From assembly GCA_964567485.1 (NCBI GenBank), contig CAZMMX010000045.1:1-24782 (forward strand): 24,782 bases of DNA, in the 5' to 3' direction. A program made the position numbers and the translations under genes. The notes under the pieces are model-generated. The model ran no database searches, was not told the origin of the DNA, and worked only from the letters and a program-made list of their open reading frames with translations. This DNA is from UBA1413 sp964567485 (GTDB lineage Bacteria; Bacteroidota; Bacteroidia; Bacteroidales; Prolixibacteraceae). Below are positions 1 through 6,418 of this stretch, piece by piece. Each line of letters starts with the position of its first letter. The first letter of the stretch is position 1.

Positions 1-495
1 GAAAAGGGCAAAACCTGGTGCATGCTGGGGTCTTCCGGTGTCGGAAAATCGACCCTGCTGAACAATCTCTCCGGAAGGCACCTTATGGAAACCGGTTCCA
101 TCAGTCAGAGTACCGGCAAAGGCCGGCATGTTACCAGCCACCGGGAACTGACCGTTCTGGAAAGCGGAGGGATCCTGATTGACAATCCGGGCATGCGGGA
201 AGTCGGGATTGTGGATCCTTCCGACGGACTGGAGACCACCTTTGATGTCATTTATCGTCTCTCACAAAACTGCAAATACAAGGATTGTACGCACACCAAT
301 GAGCATGGATGTTCCATCCTTGAAGCCGTTGAAAACGGCACGCTGGATAGGGGCCTTTTGGAGAATTTCCACAAGATGCAACGGGAGAAGGAGTATTTTG
401 AAACTTCGGTATTTGAAAAAAGAAAAAAGGAGAAGCTCTTCGGAAAGATCCTTAAAGAGTACCATGATAAGGATGTGAAGGGGAAAAGAGGCTAA
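1..495 (+). CDS. rsgA: Ribosome small-subunit-dependent GTPase A, 3' part
   Basis: Partial gene, cut by the left window edge; the reading frame is open from base 1 and gives 164 residues. RsgA is a circularly permuted GTPase that helps late maturation of the 30S subunit in the cytoplasm. Visible are the P-loop GSSGVGKS (fragment residues 10-17), the switch region GRHVTSHREL, a G3 motif written DNPG (61-64) where most relatives have DTPG, and the C-terminal zinc knuckle with C91, C96, H98 and C104 (CxxxxCxHxxxxxC). The N-terminal OB fold and the NKxD motif lie outside the window. The basic Lys-rich tail is normal for the family. The next gene starts 10 bp downstream, so the two are probably co-transcribed. 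Family assignment is firm; the Asn in G3 is a minor variation. Confidence 0.93.
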   Translation, partial: EKGKTWCMLGSSGVGKSTLLNNLSGRHLMETGSISQSTGKGRHVTSHRELTVLESGGILIDNPGMREVGIVDPSDGLETTFDVIYRLSQNCKYKDCTHTNEHGCSILEAVENGTLDRGLLENFHKMQREKEYFETSVFEKRKKEKLFGKILKEYHDKDVKGKRG

Positions 496-505
496 AATAA
501 TTTCG

Positions 506-1549
506 ATGAATAGGATTTCCCGCAAATATCCCCCTGATTTCGGCCAGTTGCTGAAGGTGCTCCGCAGGGAGAAGGCTGACCGGCCGGTGCTGTTTGAGTA
601 CTTCACCAACAATAGACTGAATGCGTTGCTGGCCGGAAGACCGGGATTTGAACCTGCCACGCGGGACGAGCTCTTCCGCATGACCATTGACGCCTTTCAT
701 CATGCCGGGTACGACCATGTCACCATTCCTGCACGGTTTTACAGAAGTCTGAAGTTCGAAACGGCGGTCCATGAAAAGAAAGCCTCCGTCTCACAAAATG
801 CAGGAGCAGTAATTACGGACAGGAGCTCCTTTGAATCCTACTCTTGGCCCGATGCGGGGGAGGGGGATTACGATGTTTTTGACCGTTATGGTTCCATGCT
901 TCCTGCCGGAATGAAGTTTATTACTCCGGGACCTGGCGGGGTGCTTGAAAATGTGACCGATCTGGTAGGCTTTGAAAGGCTCTGTTATATGATTTATGAG
1001 GAACCGGAACTGGCTGCCGGAATTTTCGATGCTGTGGGCAGCCGCCTGCTGAAATATTATGAGATCTGCTCCTCCTTTGAGTGTGTCGGGGCGGTGATCG
1101 TCAATGACGACTGGGGATTCAAAACCCAAACGATTTTTGACCCTGACCATATGCGGGAGCTGGTCTTTCCCTGGCACCGCAAGATGGTGGAGGCGGTCCA
1201 TGCCCGGGGCAAGCCGGCCATCCTCCACTCCTGCGGAAATATATACGGAATGCTGCAGGAGATCGTTGATGATTTGGGTTACGATGCCAAGCACTCGTTT
1301 GAGGATGTGATCCTCCCCGTGGAAGAGGCATGGCAGCAATGGGGCGACCGGATTGCCATCCTGGGAGGCATCGACATGGATTTTCTGGCTACCCGTTCGC
1401 CGGCGGAGGTGGCAGCAAGGGCTGCCGGACTACTGGAACTTACCGGTTCAAAGGGATATGCCCTGGGATCAGGGAACAGCATCCCGCCCTTCATTCCCGT
1501 GGAGAACTATTTGGCGATGATCGGCGCGATACAAAATCTTAAATCTTGA
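506..1549 (+). CDS. Uroporphyrinogen decarboxylase-like (MtaA/CmuA-type) protein
   Basis: 347 residues, the usual length for URO-D-like TIM-barrel proteins, no signal peptide, so cytoplasmic. The segment DDWGFKTQTIFDP, the motif HSCGN (H241, C243) and the C-terminal GSGNSIP are typical of the branch related to corrinoid/coenzyme M methyltransferases rather than true HemE. In MtaA/MtbA-type methyltransferases zinc is held by HxC plus a second Cys near the C terminus; here the aligned position appears to be Ser322. The protein may therefore bind metal differently or act on another substrate. It starts 10 bp after rsgA, with ATG at 506 following an A/T-rich stretch and no clear Shine-Dalgarno. 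No corrinoid protein or methyltransferase partner is present nearby, so the substrate cannot be inferred. The fold is confident, the reaction is unknown. Confidence 0.82.
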   Translation: MNRISRKYPPDFGQLLKVLRREKADRPVLFEYFTNNRLNALLAGRPGFEPATRDELFRMTIDAFHHAGYDHVTIPARFYRSLKFETAVHEKKASVSQNAGAVITDRSSFESYSWPDAGEGDYDVFDRYGSMLPAGMKFITPGPGGVLENVTDLVGFERLCYMIYEEPELAAGIFDAVGSRLLKYYEICSSFECVGAVIVNDDWGFKTQTIFDPDHMRELVFPWHRKMVEAVHARGKPAILHSCGNIYGMLQEIVDDLGYDAKHSFEDVILPVEEAWQQWGDRIAILGGIDMDFLATRSPAEVAARAAGLLELTGSKGYALGSGNSIPPFIPVENYLAMIGAIQNLKS

Positions 1550-1656
1550 GTCTTAAATGTCGCTCCGTCCTAACCTTAGCAACCTTGACAACATTTTTCT
1601 CAACCTCGACCTCAGCCTCAACCTGCCCGACCGAAGGGAGGGCCCATGACCTCAAA

Positions 1657-1687
1657 CTACCATACTGACGCGCTTACAGCGCTTGAC
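1657..1687 (+). repeat. 31-nt hairpin repeat, copy 1
   Basis: Begins CTACCATACTGAC and continues with a perfect 5-bp stem and 3-nt loop, GCGCT-TAC-AGCGC (1670-1682), ending TTGAC. It differs from copy 2 at 2 of 31 positions. It is preceded by GACCTC-type hexamer sequence. Confidence 0.85.
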
Positions 1688-1715
1688 TTTTGGGGGTTGG
1701 AGTGTGTCCATTGTG

Positions 1716-1746
1716 CTACCATACTTATGCGCTTACAGCGCTTGAC
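1716..1746 (+). repeat. 31-nt hairpin repeat, copy 2
   Basis: Same order as copy 1: CTACCATACTTAT, stem-loop GCGCT-TAC-AGCGC (1729-1741), then TTGAC, running straight into the hexamers GACCTCGACCTCAGCCTT. It lies 28 bp after copy 1 in the same orientation. Confidence 0.85.
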
Positions 1747-1774
1747 CTCGACCTCAGCCTTGACCTTAATCGGA

Positions 1775-3283
1775 TCAGGGAAGTTTAATTTTTAAGGTTT
1801 CCCTATTCTGGCTGGTGGACAGGTTCAGGAGACAGATCCCGGAAGGAATGTTGCTCCGGTCTATTCTGGCATGCGAGCGTGCAGCCCCGGAAGTGCGGAT
1901 TTTCGCTTGCCAGACCTGAGTCCCCTGAATTGTGACCAGGGAGGCGTGGATCAGTGCCGCATTGCCCGGATTAAAACTGAAGTCCGCGAAGGTTCTGTCC
2001 ACCTTCAGTAATTTAATGTCAAAGTCATTCTCCGGGATTTCGGGGTATAATTTTGCATGGGTGGTGGCATCCCGTTCGAAGCATCCCAGATCGGGTTTTG
2101 GACCGAGAAACGGCAACCCAACGTCGTTTCCGGCATCTATCAGGTCACTCCCTGCAGCCAGCTTCGCAAAAGGGAGTTCAGGCAGGCTTCCGTCGGCTTT
2201 TCTGGGGCCTGAAACCCCCGTCGTATCGAGGCTTACAAAGTCGGCAGCTGTGACCGTTACTCCGCTGTTCCAGCTGTTGGCTTGCTGGATGACAAAACTC
2301 CCCAGGCTGATTTTATTTCCCTGGGCTGCCAGGCTGTTTTTGACCACCGCCTGTTCTCCCGCCGGAAGAGCGGAGGGGATGCTGAAATCGTTGCCTTTGT
2401 TGCGGAAGGCCGTGCCGTTATAGATGGTCATGGATCCCTTGTTGTTGTTCTGGTCAAAGCCTTTCGATTTGTTGTCAAAAGCCAGGCAATTTTTGACGAT
2501 AAAATGATGTTTCAGGGTCTTGTCGTCGCTGCCTCCCATTTTAAACCCGTTTCCGTTGGCCTGGGATCCGGGATCGCTTCCATCCTTCAGGTAACCGTTT
2601 TTCCAGGTCCAGCAATTTTCTAGAATGGTCGAGGCATTGTCGCCATCCCGCAGGTATCCGTCCCATCCGTCATCGCAATTCTGCCAGGCCCGGCACCCAT
2701 AGAAGTAGTTATTGGTACCCACGTCCATTTTGGGGGCAAACCCGTCGGCATCGCCGTAGTCGGGAGGGTCGGCGTTAACCCAGGAATCGCAGTTGATGAT
2801 CTGGTTGTCGTGGGCACCACCACCCAGTTGAAGACCGCTGTCTTCATTTTCCGAAAAGTTGCAGTTTTCGATCAGGTTAAAGGCTCCGCCGGAAATGTGC
2901 ATCCCATTGTCCCTGGCCTTGGTGATGTGGAGGCCTCTGATAACCCAGTGGCTGCCGGTCAGGCTGATCCCCCTTTTATCGGAGGCTGTTCCCGAAAAGT
3001 CAAATAGGGGGGATTCCCCCGGCCACGCCAGGAGATGGATTTTTTTCTCTGACGTTCCGCTTTTGCTGATATATAGGGTGGAAGAGATGGCGTAAGTTCC
3101 TCCTCGCACCAGGATGGTGTCCCCGGCAACGACTTTGGCGATCGCCTTGTCGGGCATCCGCAGGGGCGTATCGGGAGAGGTGCCGTTGTTGGTGTCCGTT
3201 CCGGCGGGGGAAAGGTAATAAACCGTGCCGGCAGCGATTTGCGCCAACGACAGGACCAGCACTAAAAGGATATATCTTCTCAT
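1775..3283 (-). CDS. Secreted PL9-like right-handed beta-helix protein with T9SS-type C terminus
   Basis: 502 residues from the ATG at 3283. That start is chosen because it opens directly into a signal peptide (MRRYILLVLVLSLAQIAAG); the longer frame back to 3391 would run through intergenic repeat sequence. After the signal comes a YYLSPAGTDTNNG N-terminal block and then parallel beta-helix coils. D180, D204, D205 and D208, and Lys248 in GNGFKMGG, have nearly the spacing I recall for the calcium site and catalytic lysine of the PL9 pectate lyase Pel9A, so an active polysaccharide lyase is likely. The last about 70 residues resemble a T9SS sorting domain, ending in GICLLNLSTSQNRETLKIKLP-type strands, although the usual YPNP motif is absent. 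Its substrate (pectin-like or another uronate polymer) does not obviously match the peptidoglycan theme of the neighbours. It is flanked by hairpin repeats on both sides and may be an inserted cassette. Confidence 0.82.
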   Translation of the reverse strand: MRRYILLVLVLSLAQIAAGTVYYLSPAGTDTNNGTSPDTPLRMPDKAIAKVVAGDTILVRGGTYAISSTLYISKSGTSEKKIHLLAWPGESPLFDFSGTASDKRGISLTGSHWVIRGLHITKARDNGMHISGGAFNLIENCNFSENEDSGLQLGGGAHDNQIINCDSWVNADPPDYGDADGFAPKMDVGTNNYFYGCRAWQNCDDGWDGYLRDGDNASTILENCWTWKNGYLKDGSDPGSQANGNGFKMGGSDDKTLKHHFIVKNCLAFDNKSKGFDQNNNKGSMTIYNGTAFRNKGNDFSIPSALPAGEQAVVKNSLAAQGNKISLGSFVIQQANSWNSGVTVTAADFVSLDTTGVSGPRKADGSLPELPFAKLAAGSDLIDAGNDVGLPFLGPKPDLGCFERDATTHAKLYPEIPENDFDIKLLKVDRTFADFSFNPGNAALIHASLVTIQGTQVWQAKIRTSGAARSHARIDRSNIPSGICLLNLSTSQNRETLKIKLP

Positions 3284-3335
3284 TTTGATTGAATTCCAGT
3301 GCGAAGTTAAGATAATTTCACGCCGGAACCATGAA

Positions 3336-3366
3336 CTACCCTGCTGGCGCGCATACAGCGCTTGAC
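3336..3366 (+). repeat. 31-nt hairpin repeat, copy 3
   Basis: CTACCCTGCTGGC, then GCGCA-TAC-AGCGC (3349-3361), then TTGAC. It differs from copy 1 at 4 of 31 positions. The loop-closing pair is lost (A opposite A), leaving a 4-bp GCGC stem. Confidence 0.8.
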
Positions 3367-3392
3367 CTGGGGACCTGAACCTGGACCTCAAA

Positions 3393-3423
3393 CTACCCTA
3401 CTGACGTAGCTCTGCTGCAACCA
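3393..3423 (+). repeat. 31-nt hairpin repeat, copy 4 (diverged)
   Basis: The left half CTACCCTACTGAC matches copy 1 closely, but the stem sequence is replaced by GTAGC-TCT-GCTGC (3406-3418). This still pairs over 5 bp as RNA, with one G-U pair. The tail is AACCA. The architecture is kept while the bases change. Confidence 0.65.
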
Positions 3424-3463
3424 TTCAAATGACCAGCATGAGGGGAGTGGTTATGCCGACATT

Positions 3464-3494
3464 CTACCATAATGCCGTGCTTACAGCACTGGAC
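3464..3494 (+). repeat. 31-nt hairpin repeat, copy 5 with compensatory change
   Basis: CTACCATAATGCC, then GTGCT-TAC-AGCAC (3477-3489), then TGGAC. Relative to copy 1 one C-G stem pair has become T-A on both sides, keeping the 5-bp stem. It runs into GACCTTGACCTT hexamers that end at the NamZ stop codon. Confidence 0.8.
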
Positions 3495-3513
3495 CCCGAC
3501 CTTGACCTTGACC

Positions 3514-4764
3514 TTATCTATATAGCAAATACCGCTTCACCTTTGCCCGGAAGGCGGGAATCTCCTGCATCCAGAGGTTTTGGATATCAGCGACGGCGAA
3601 GTTCTTCATAAAACTGTTCCGGATGAGGTCGGAGCCGCACACCTTGTCGAACATGCCCAGGCGGGAGGGGTCGCACATCTCAAAGGGGTTTTTTTCGGGC
3701 CATAGCCGGTGGCACTCCTGCATGACATAAAACTGGATAAGGGAGAGGTTGGCCTGGCCATAATCGGTGAGGTGAACCTGCACGCCATGGATAATGGTTC
3801 CTTTGGAGGTGCTGTAATAGGGGGTGAAATGGATGGGCCGGAAGGAGACGCCGGGGAGGTCCAGGGCATTGAGGCCCGCGGTCAGTTTTTCGGCGTCTAT
3901 CCATTCGGCGGCAAAGAGCTGGAAGGGGAGGGTATACCCCACGCCAATACTCATGGTGTACAATTCGCCCAGAATTCCGGAGATGGGATAAAACACGGGG
4001 CTGTATTCATGGGGAATATGGGGAGATGTAGGGACCCAGGGGAGTCCGGTCTGGTCAAAGGTCATCTTTCGCTTCCACCCCTTCATGGCTACCACGGTCA
4101 GGTCACATTTCACGCCATTGGCCAGGAGTCCTTCGTTGTTCAGAAAGAGGGCCAGTTCTCCCACCGTCAGTCCGTGCACGTAAGGAATGGGAAACTGGCT
4201 GACAAAGGAGAAGAAGCCCGGCCGGGTGATCACTCCCTCCATTTTGAGGCCTCCCAGGGGGTTGGGACGGTCGAGGACTACAAAACGGATGTTGTTTTCG
4301 GCAGCCGCTTCCATGGCCAGCCCCAGGGTGCTGATATACGTGTACGAGCGGGAACCGATGTCCTGGATGTCATACACCAGCACATCGATCCCCTGCAACA
4401 TCTCTTTTGACGGTTTCCGGGTCTTCCCGTAGATACTGAAAACCGGAAGCCCGGTATGCGGATCGGTGTAATTCTCCACGTAGTCGCCGGCGCTGTAATC
4501 GCCTCTGACTCCATGCTCGGGACCAAAGAGGGCCACCAGTTCAAATTCCGGAGAGTTGTGGAAAATGTCGACGGTGGAACGCAGGTTCCGGTCAATCCCC
4601 GTGGGATTGGTGATAAGTCCCACTTTTTTCCCCTTCAGCAGGGAGAATCCCGATTCCCCGAGCATCTCGAGTCCGCTCTTCACATTCCGGGCTCCCGTAA
4701 GGGTGTAAGGAAGGAGAAAAAGGGAAAAAACAGCAGGGAACAAATAACGGATACTCTTGTTCAT
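3514..4764 (-). CDS. namZ: NamZ-type exo-beta-N-acetylmuramidase (DUF1343, GH171)
   Basis: 416 residues. Characterised NamZ enzymes remove MurNAc from the non-reducing end of peptidoglycan glycan fragments. Visible are an N-terminal signal peptide without a lipobox (about residues 1-25, so probably a soluble periplasmic protein), the block VGLITNPTG, the highly conserved LFGPEHGVRGDYSAGD (the GPEH motif carries the expected catalytic Glu83), PVFSIYG, and DIQDIGSRSYTY, all diagnostic of DUF1343. Length is typical for a full enzyme. It is transcribed away from the large + strand peptidoglycan-related gene run and shares a 100-bp divergent control region with it, so joint regulation is plausible. 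Its 3' end abuts the hairpin-repeat region. NamZ usually works with a NagZ-type glucosaminidase; none is seen in the window. Confidence 0.92.
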   Translation of the reverse strand: MNKSIRYLFPAVFSLFLLPYTLTGARNVKSGLEMLGESGFSLLKGKKVGLITNPTGIDRNLRSTVDIFHNSPEFELVALFGPEHGVRGDYSAGDYVENYTDPHTGLPVFSIYGKTRKPSKEMLQGIDVLVYDIQDIGSRSYTYISTLGLAMEAAAENNIRFVVLDRPNPLGGLKMEGVITRPGFFSFVSQFPIPYVHGLTVGELALFLNNEGLLANGVKCDLTVVAMKGWKRKMTFDQTGLPWVPTSPHIPHEYSPVFYPISGILGELYTMSIGVGYTLPFQLFAAEWIDAEKLTAGLNALDLPGVSFRPIHFTPYYSTSKGTIIHGVQVHLTDYGQANLSLIQFYVMQECHRLWPEKNPFEMCDPSRLGMFDKVCGSDLIRNSFMKNFAVADIQNLWMQEIPAFRAKVKRYLLYR

Positions 4765-4766
4765 AC

Positions 4767-4798
4767 TATGCAGATGAAGTGAAAATTTGGTAATTTTG
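4767..4798 (+). promoter_or_regulatory. Candidate Bacteroidetes promoter for the transglutaminase-like gene
   Basis: TAATTTTG (4791-4798) fits the -7 consensus TAnnTTTG exactly. A TATG (4767-4770) sits 20 bp upstream where TTTG/TTG is expected, one mismatch. It would start transcription about 60 nt before the ATG at 4865, in the divergent region shared with namZ. No equally good element was found for namZ on the other strand. Confidence 0.35.
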
Positions 4799-4825
4799 GA
4801 ATAAATCTATGAACTTTTTTTTGAT

Positions 4826-4852
4826 CCGGAAAGGCAGGCTGCTGTTTTCCGG
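4826..4852. promoter_or_regulatory. Inverted repeat in the namZ / transglutaminase divergent region
   Basis: CCGGAAA (4826-4832) is mirrored by TTTCCGG (4846-4852) with a 13-nt spacer, which itself contains a short GCAG/CTGC pairing. It ends 12 bp before the ATG at 4865. It could be an operator or a 5'-leader hairpin near the ribosome-binding region. The symmetry is visible; any function is inference. Confidence 0.35.
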
Positions 4853-4864
4853 GAAAGAAGCGCG

Positions 4865-6304
4865 ATGAACCATTACCATATCCCCATAATCCTGCTCATG
4901 GTGGTCGTTTTTTTGGGCTGTTCGGGACCTGCGGAAAGGCAGGATCCCGCCACCCGGGTAGTGGAGGAGATCTCCCTGGGGAATTTTTCAGCCGCCCGTC
5001 AACTTGCTGCGCAATACCGGAGGGAAGCTGCCGGGGATACATTGTTACTGTCCGCCCTCGATTCTCTGGTTGATTTGACGCGGAGAATAAGCCTTGATTT
5101 TTCATTGACGGAGGCGCAGATCAGGGAGCGTGTGGCCATGGTGATGGGCCCATTTTCTGACGGTGATTTCAGAAAGTGGGAGGAGGAAGGTGATTTGGAG
5201 TGGCGTCCTCTTGATGGGGAAAAGCGCTATTTTCACCGGGCGGCCACCAACCTGAAAAGGATTCTGGAGCATCGCCGGCGTAAGGCAGAGCCGGGGAGGA
5301 TGGGGGAAACGGACGATTTTACCACCTTGAAAAGGGATTTTGCCGCGACGACGATTGCCGATAGTGGCAGCTATGGCCTTCCTGTCGCTCCGGTAAATAT
5401 GAAGGTCACCTATACCCTCACCGTGGATGCCGATGCTGTTCCTTCCGGAGAGACCATCCGCTGTTGGATGCCGTGGCCCCGGGAAGGCCACTCCCGTCAG
5501 CAGGAGGTGGCCCTTTTGTCGGCCTTCCCGGGTGAGTATACCATTGCGCCCCGGGAGGTCAGGCAAAGATCTGTTTACATGGAGCAAACGGCCGTGGCCG
5601 GTGAACCCGCCCGCTTTGAAATAGTGTTTACCTTTCGTTCCTGCGGCCACTATTGCGACCAGGCCACGCTGGCGGGAACACCCAAAGCCGACCCCATGGT
5701 GATGCAGGAATTCCTCGGGGAACAGCCCCCCCACATCCTCTTTACCCCGATGGTGAAAAAACTGTCGGAAACCATAGTGGGCGATACCGGCGATCCCCTG
5801 GAAACCGTCAGGCGCATCTTTACCTGGATTGATGAGGAGATTCCCTGGGCAGGAGCCCTGGAATATGGCACCATCCCCAACATCCCGGAGTATGTGATCA
5901 CCCGCAGGCACGGCGACTGCGGAATGAAAACCCTGCTCTTCATGACCCTGGCCCGCTATAACGGGATTCCAGCGAAGTGGCAGAGTGGTTGGATGATGCA
6001 CCCCGGAGAGGTAAACCTTCACGACTGGTGCGAGGTGTGGTTCGAGGGAACCGGATGGGTCCCCCTCGACATGTCGTTCGGCCGGCTGCCTGGGGACAAT
6101 CCCCGGATCAGGGAGTTTTATATGACCGGCATAGATCCCTGGCGGCTGATTGTCAACGATGACCTGGCCACCCCCTTTGTCCCGGCCAAAAAACACCTCC
6201 GCAGCGAACCCAATGATTTCCAAAGGGGAGAAGTGGAATGGCGCCTGGGAAACCTCTATTTCGATCAGTGGGACTACCACATGGAGGTCGAATACCTGCC
6301 GTGA
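4865..6304 (+). CDS. Transglutaminase-like lipoprotein
   Basis: 479 residues. The start MNHYHIPIILLMVVVFLGC gives a lipoprotein signal with Cys19 as the lipidated residue; the following residues (SGPAERQ) are not the acidic run seen in surface lipoproteins, so a periplasm-facing location is likely. The N-terminal half (to about 170) is helical and charged, followed by a beta-rich region. The C-terminal half is a transglutaminase-like cysteine-protease fold with a complete triad: C352 in HGDCGMK, H386 in LHDWCEVW and D402 in PLDMSFG. Such domains in bacteria often act as peptidases or amidases rather than cross-linkers. Placed next to an NlpC/P60 peptidase and a muropeptide epimerase, it probably processes peptidoglycan stem peptides or cross-bridges; this is inferred from context. 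The next gene starts after a 114-bp gap with its own promoter. Confidence 0.85.
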   Translation: MNHYHIPIILLMVVVFLGCSGPAERQDPATRVVEEISLGNFSAARQLAAQYRREAAGDTLLLSALDSLVDLTRRISLDFSLTEAQIRERVAMVMGPFSDGDFRKWEEEGDLEWRPLDGEKRYFHRAATNLKRILEHRRRKAEPGRMGETDDFTTLKRDFAATTIADSGSYGLPVAPVNMKVTYTLTVDADAVPSGETIRCWMPWPREGHSRQQEVALLSAFPGEYTIAPREVRQRSVYMEQTAVAGEPARFEIVFTFRSCGHYCDQATLAGTPKADPMVMQEFLGEQPPHILFTPMVKKLSETIVGDTGDPLETVRRIFTWIDEEIPWAGALEYGTIPNIPEYVITRRHGDCGMKTLLFMTLARYNGIPAKWQSGWMMHPGEVNLHDWCEVWFEGTGWVPLDMSFGRLPGDNPRIREFYMTGIDPWRLIVNDDLATPFVPAKKHLRSEPNDFQRGEVEWRLGNLYFDQWDYHMEVEYLP

Positions 6305-6353
6305 CCTGTAAGGTTGTCATACCAATTTTGTGTTAAAAAACATGAAGAATCGA

Positions 6354-6384
6354 TTGTGGCGCTGAAACTTTGTTTATAACTTTG
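6354..6384 (+). promoter_or_regulatory. Bacteroidetes-type promoter
   Basis: TTG at 6354-6356 (within ATTG) and TAACTTTG at 6377-6384 are separated by 20 bp, matching the Bacteroidetes -33/-7 pattern TTG-N19-21-TAnnTTTG. The predicted start is near 6390, giving a leader of about 30 nt before the ATG at 6419. It would drive the NlpC/P60-epimerase-susCD series. Confidence 0.55.
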
Positions 6385-6418
6385 GGGGAAGAGGACTTAT
6401 CATACAACATGACAGCCA

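Larger units (their letters stand above)
1550..1774. other. Intergenic region between convergent genes, repeat-filled
   Basis: This 225-bp gap separates the + strand URO-D-like gene from the minus-strand beta-helix gene. It contains no credible ORF and no classical terminator with a T-tract. It is made of degenerate hexamers of the type AACCTT/GACCTC/AGCCTC (about 1571-1633 and 1744-1768) and two copies of a 31-nt hairpin repeat. The hairpins could serve as weak terminators for the converging transcripts; that is inference. Confidence 0.7.
3284..3513. other. Repeat-filled intergenic region between two minus-strand genes
   Basis: This 230-bp gap lies between the beta-helix gene and the NamZ gene, both on the minus strand. 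It contains three copies of the 31-nt hairpin repeat plus GACCTG/GACCTT hexamer runs (about 3364-3390 and 3490-3514) that reach the NamZ stop codon. No clear Bacteroidetes promoter for the beta-helix gene was found just upstream of 3283. Confidence 0.65.

Noticed and set aside
3284..3391. N-terminal extension of the beta-helix protein to an ATG at 3391
   Set aside because: The extra 36 residues are translated from the hairpin-repeat region and would bury the signal peptide, which starts at the ATG at 3283.
1657..3494. CRISPR array: 31-nt repeats with 26-40 nt between copies
   Set aside because: Repeats diverge from each other, the between-copy sequences are partly GACCTN hexamers rather than unique spacers, a whole gene interrupts the series and no cas gene is present.
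5102..6280. Long minus-strand ORF of 392 codons
   Set aside because: It lies wholly antisense to the transglutaminase-like gene, which has a signal peptide and an intact catalytic triad; the antisense protein shows no recognisable motif and reflects GC-rich third positions.
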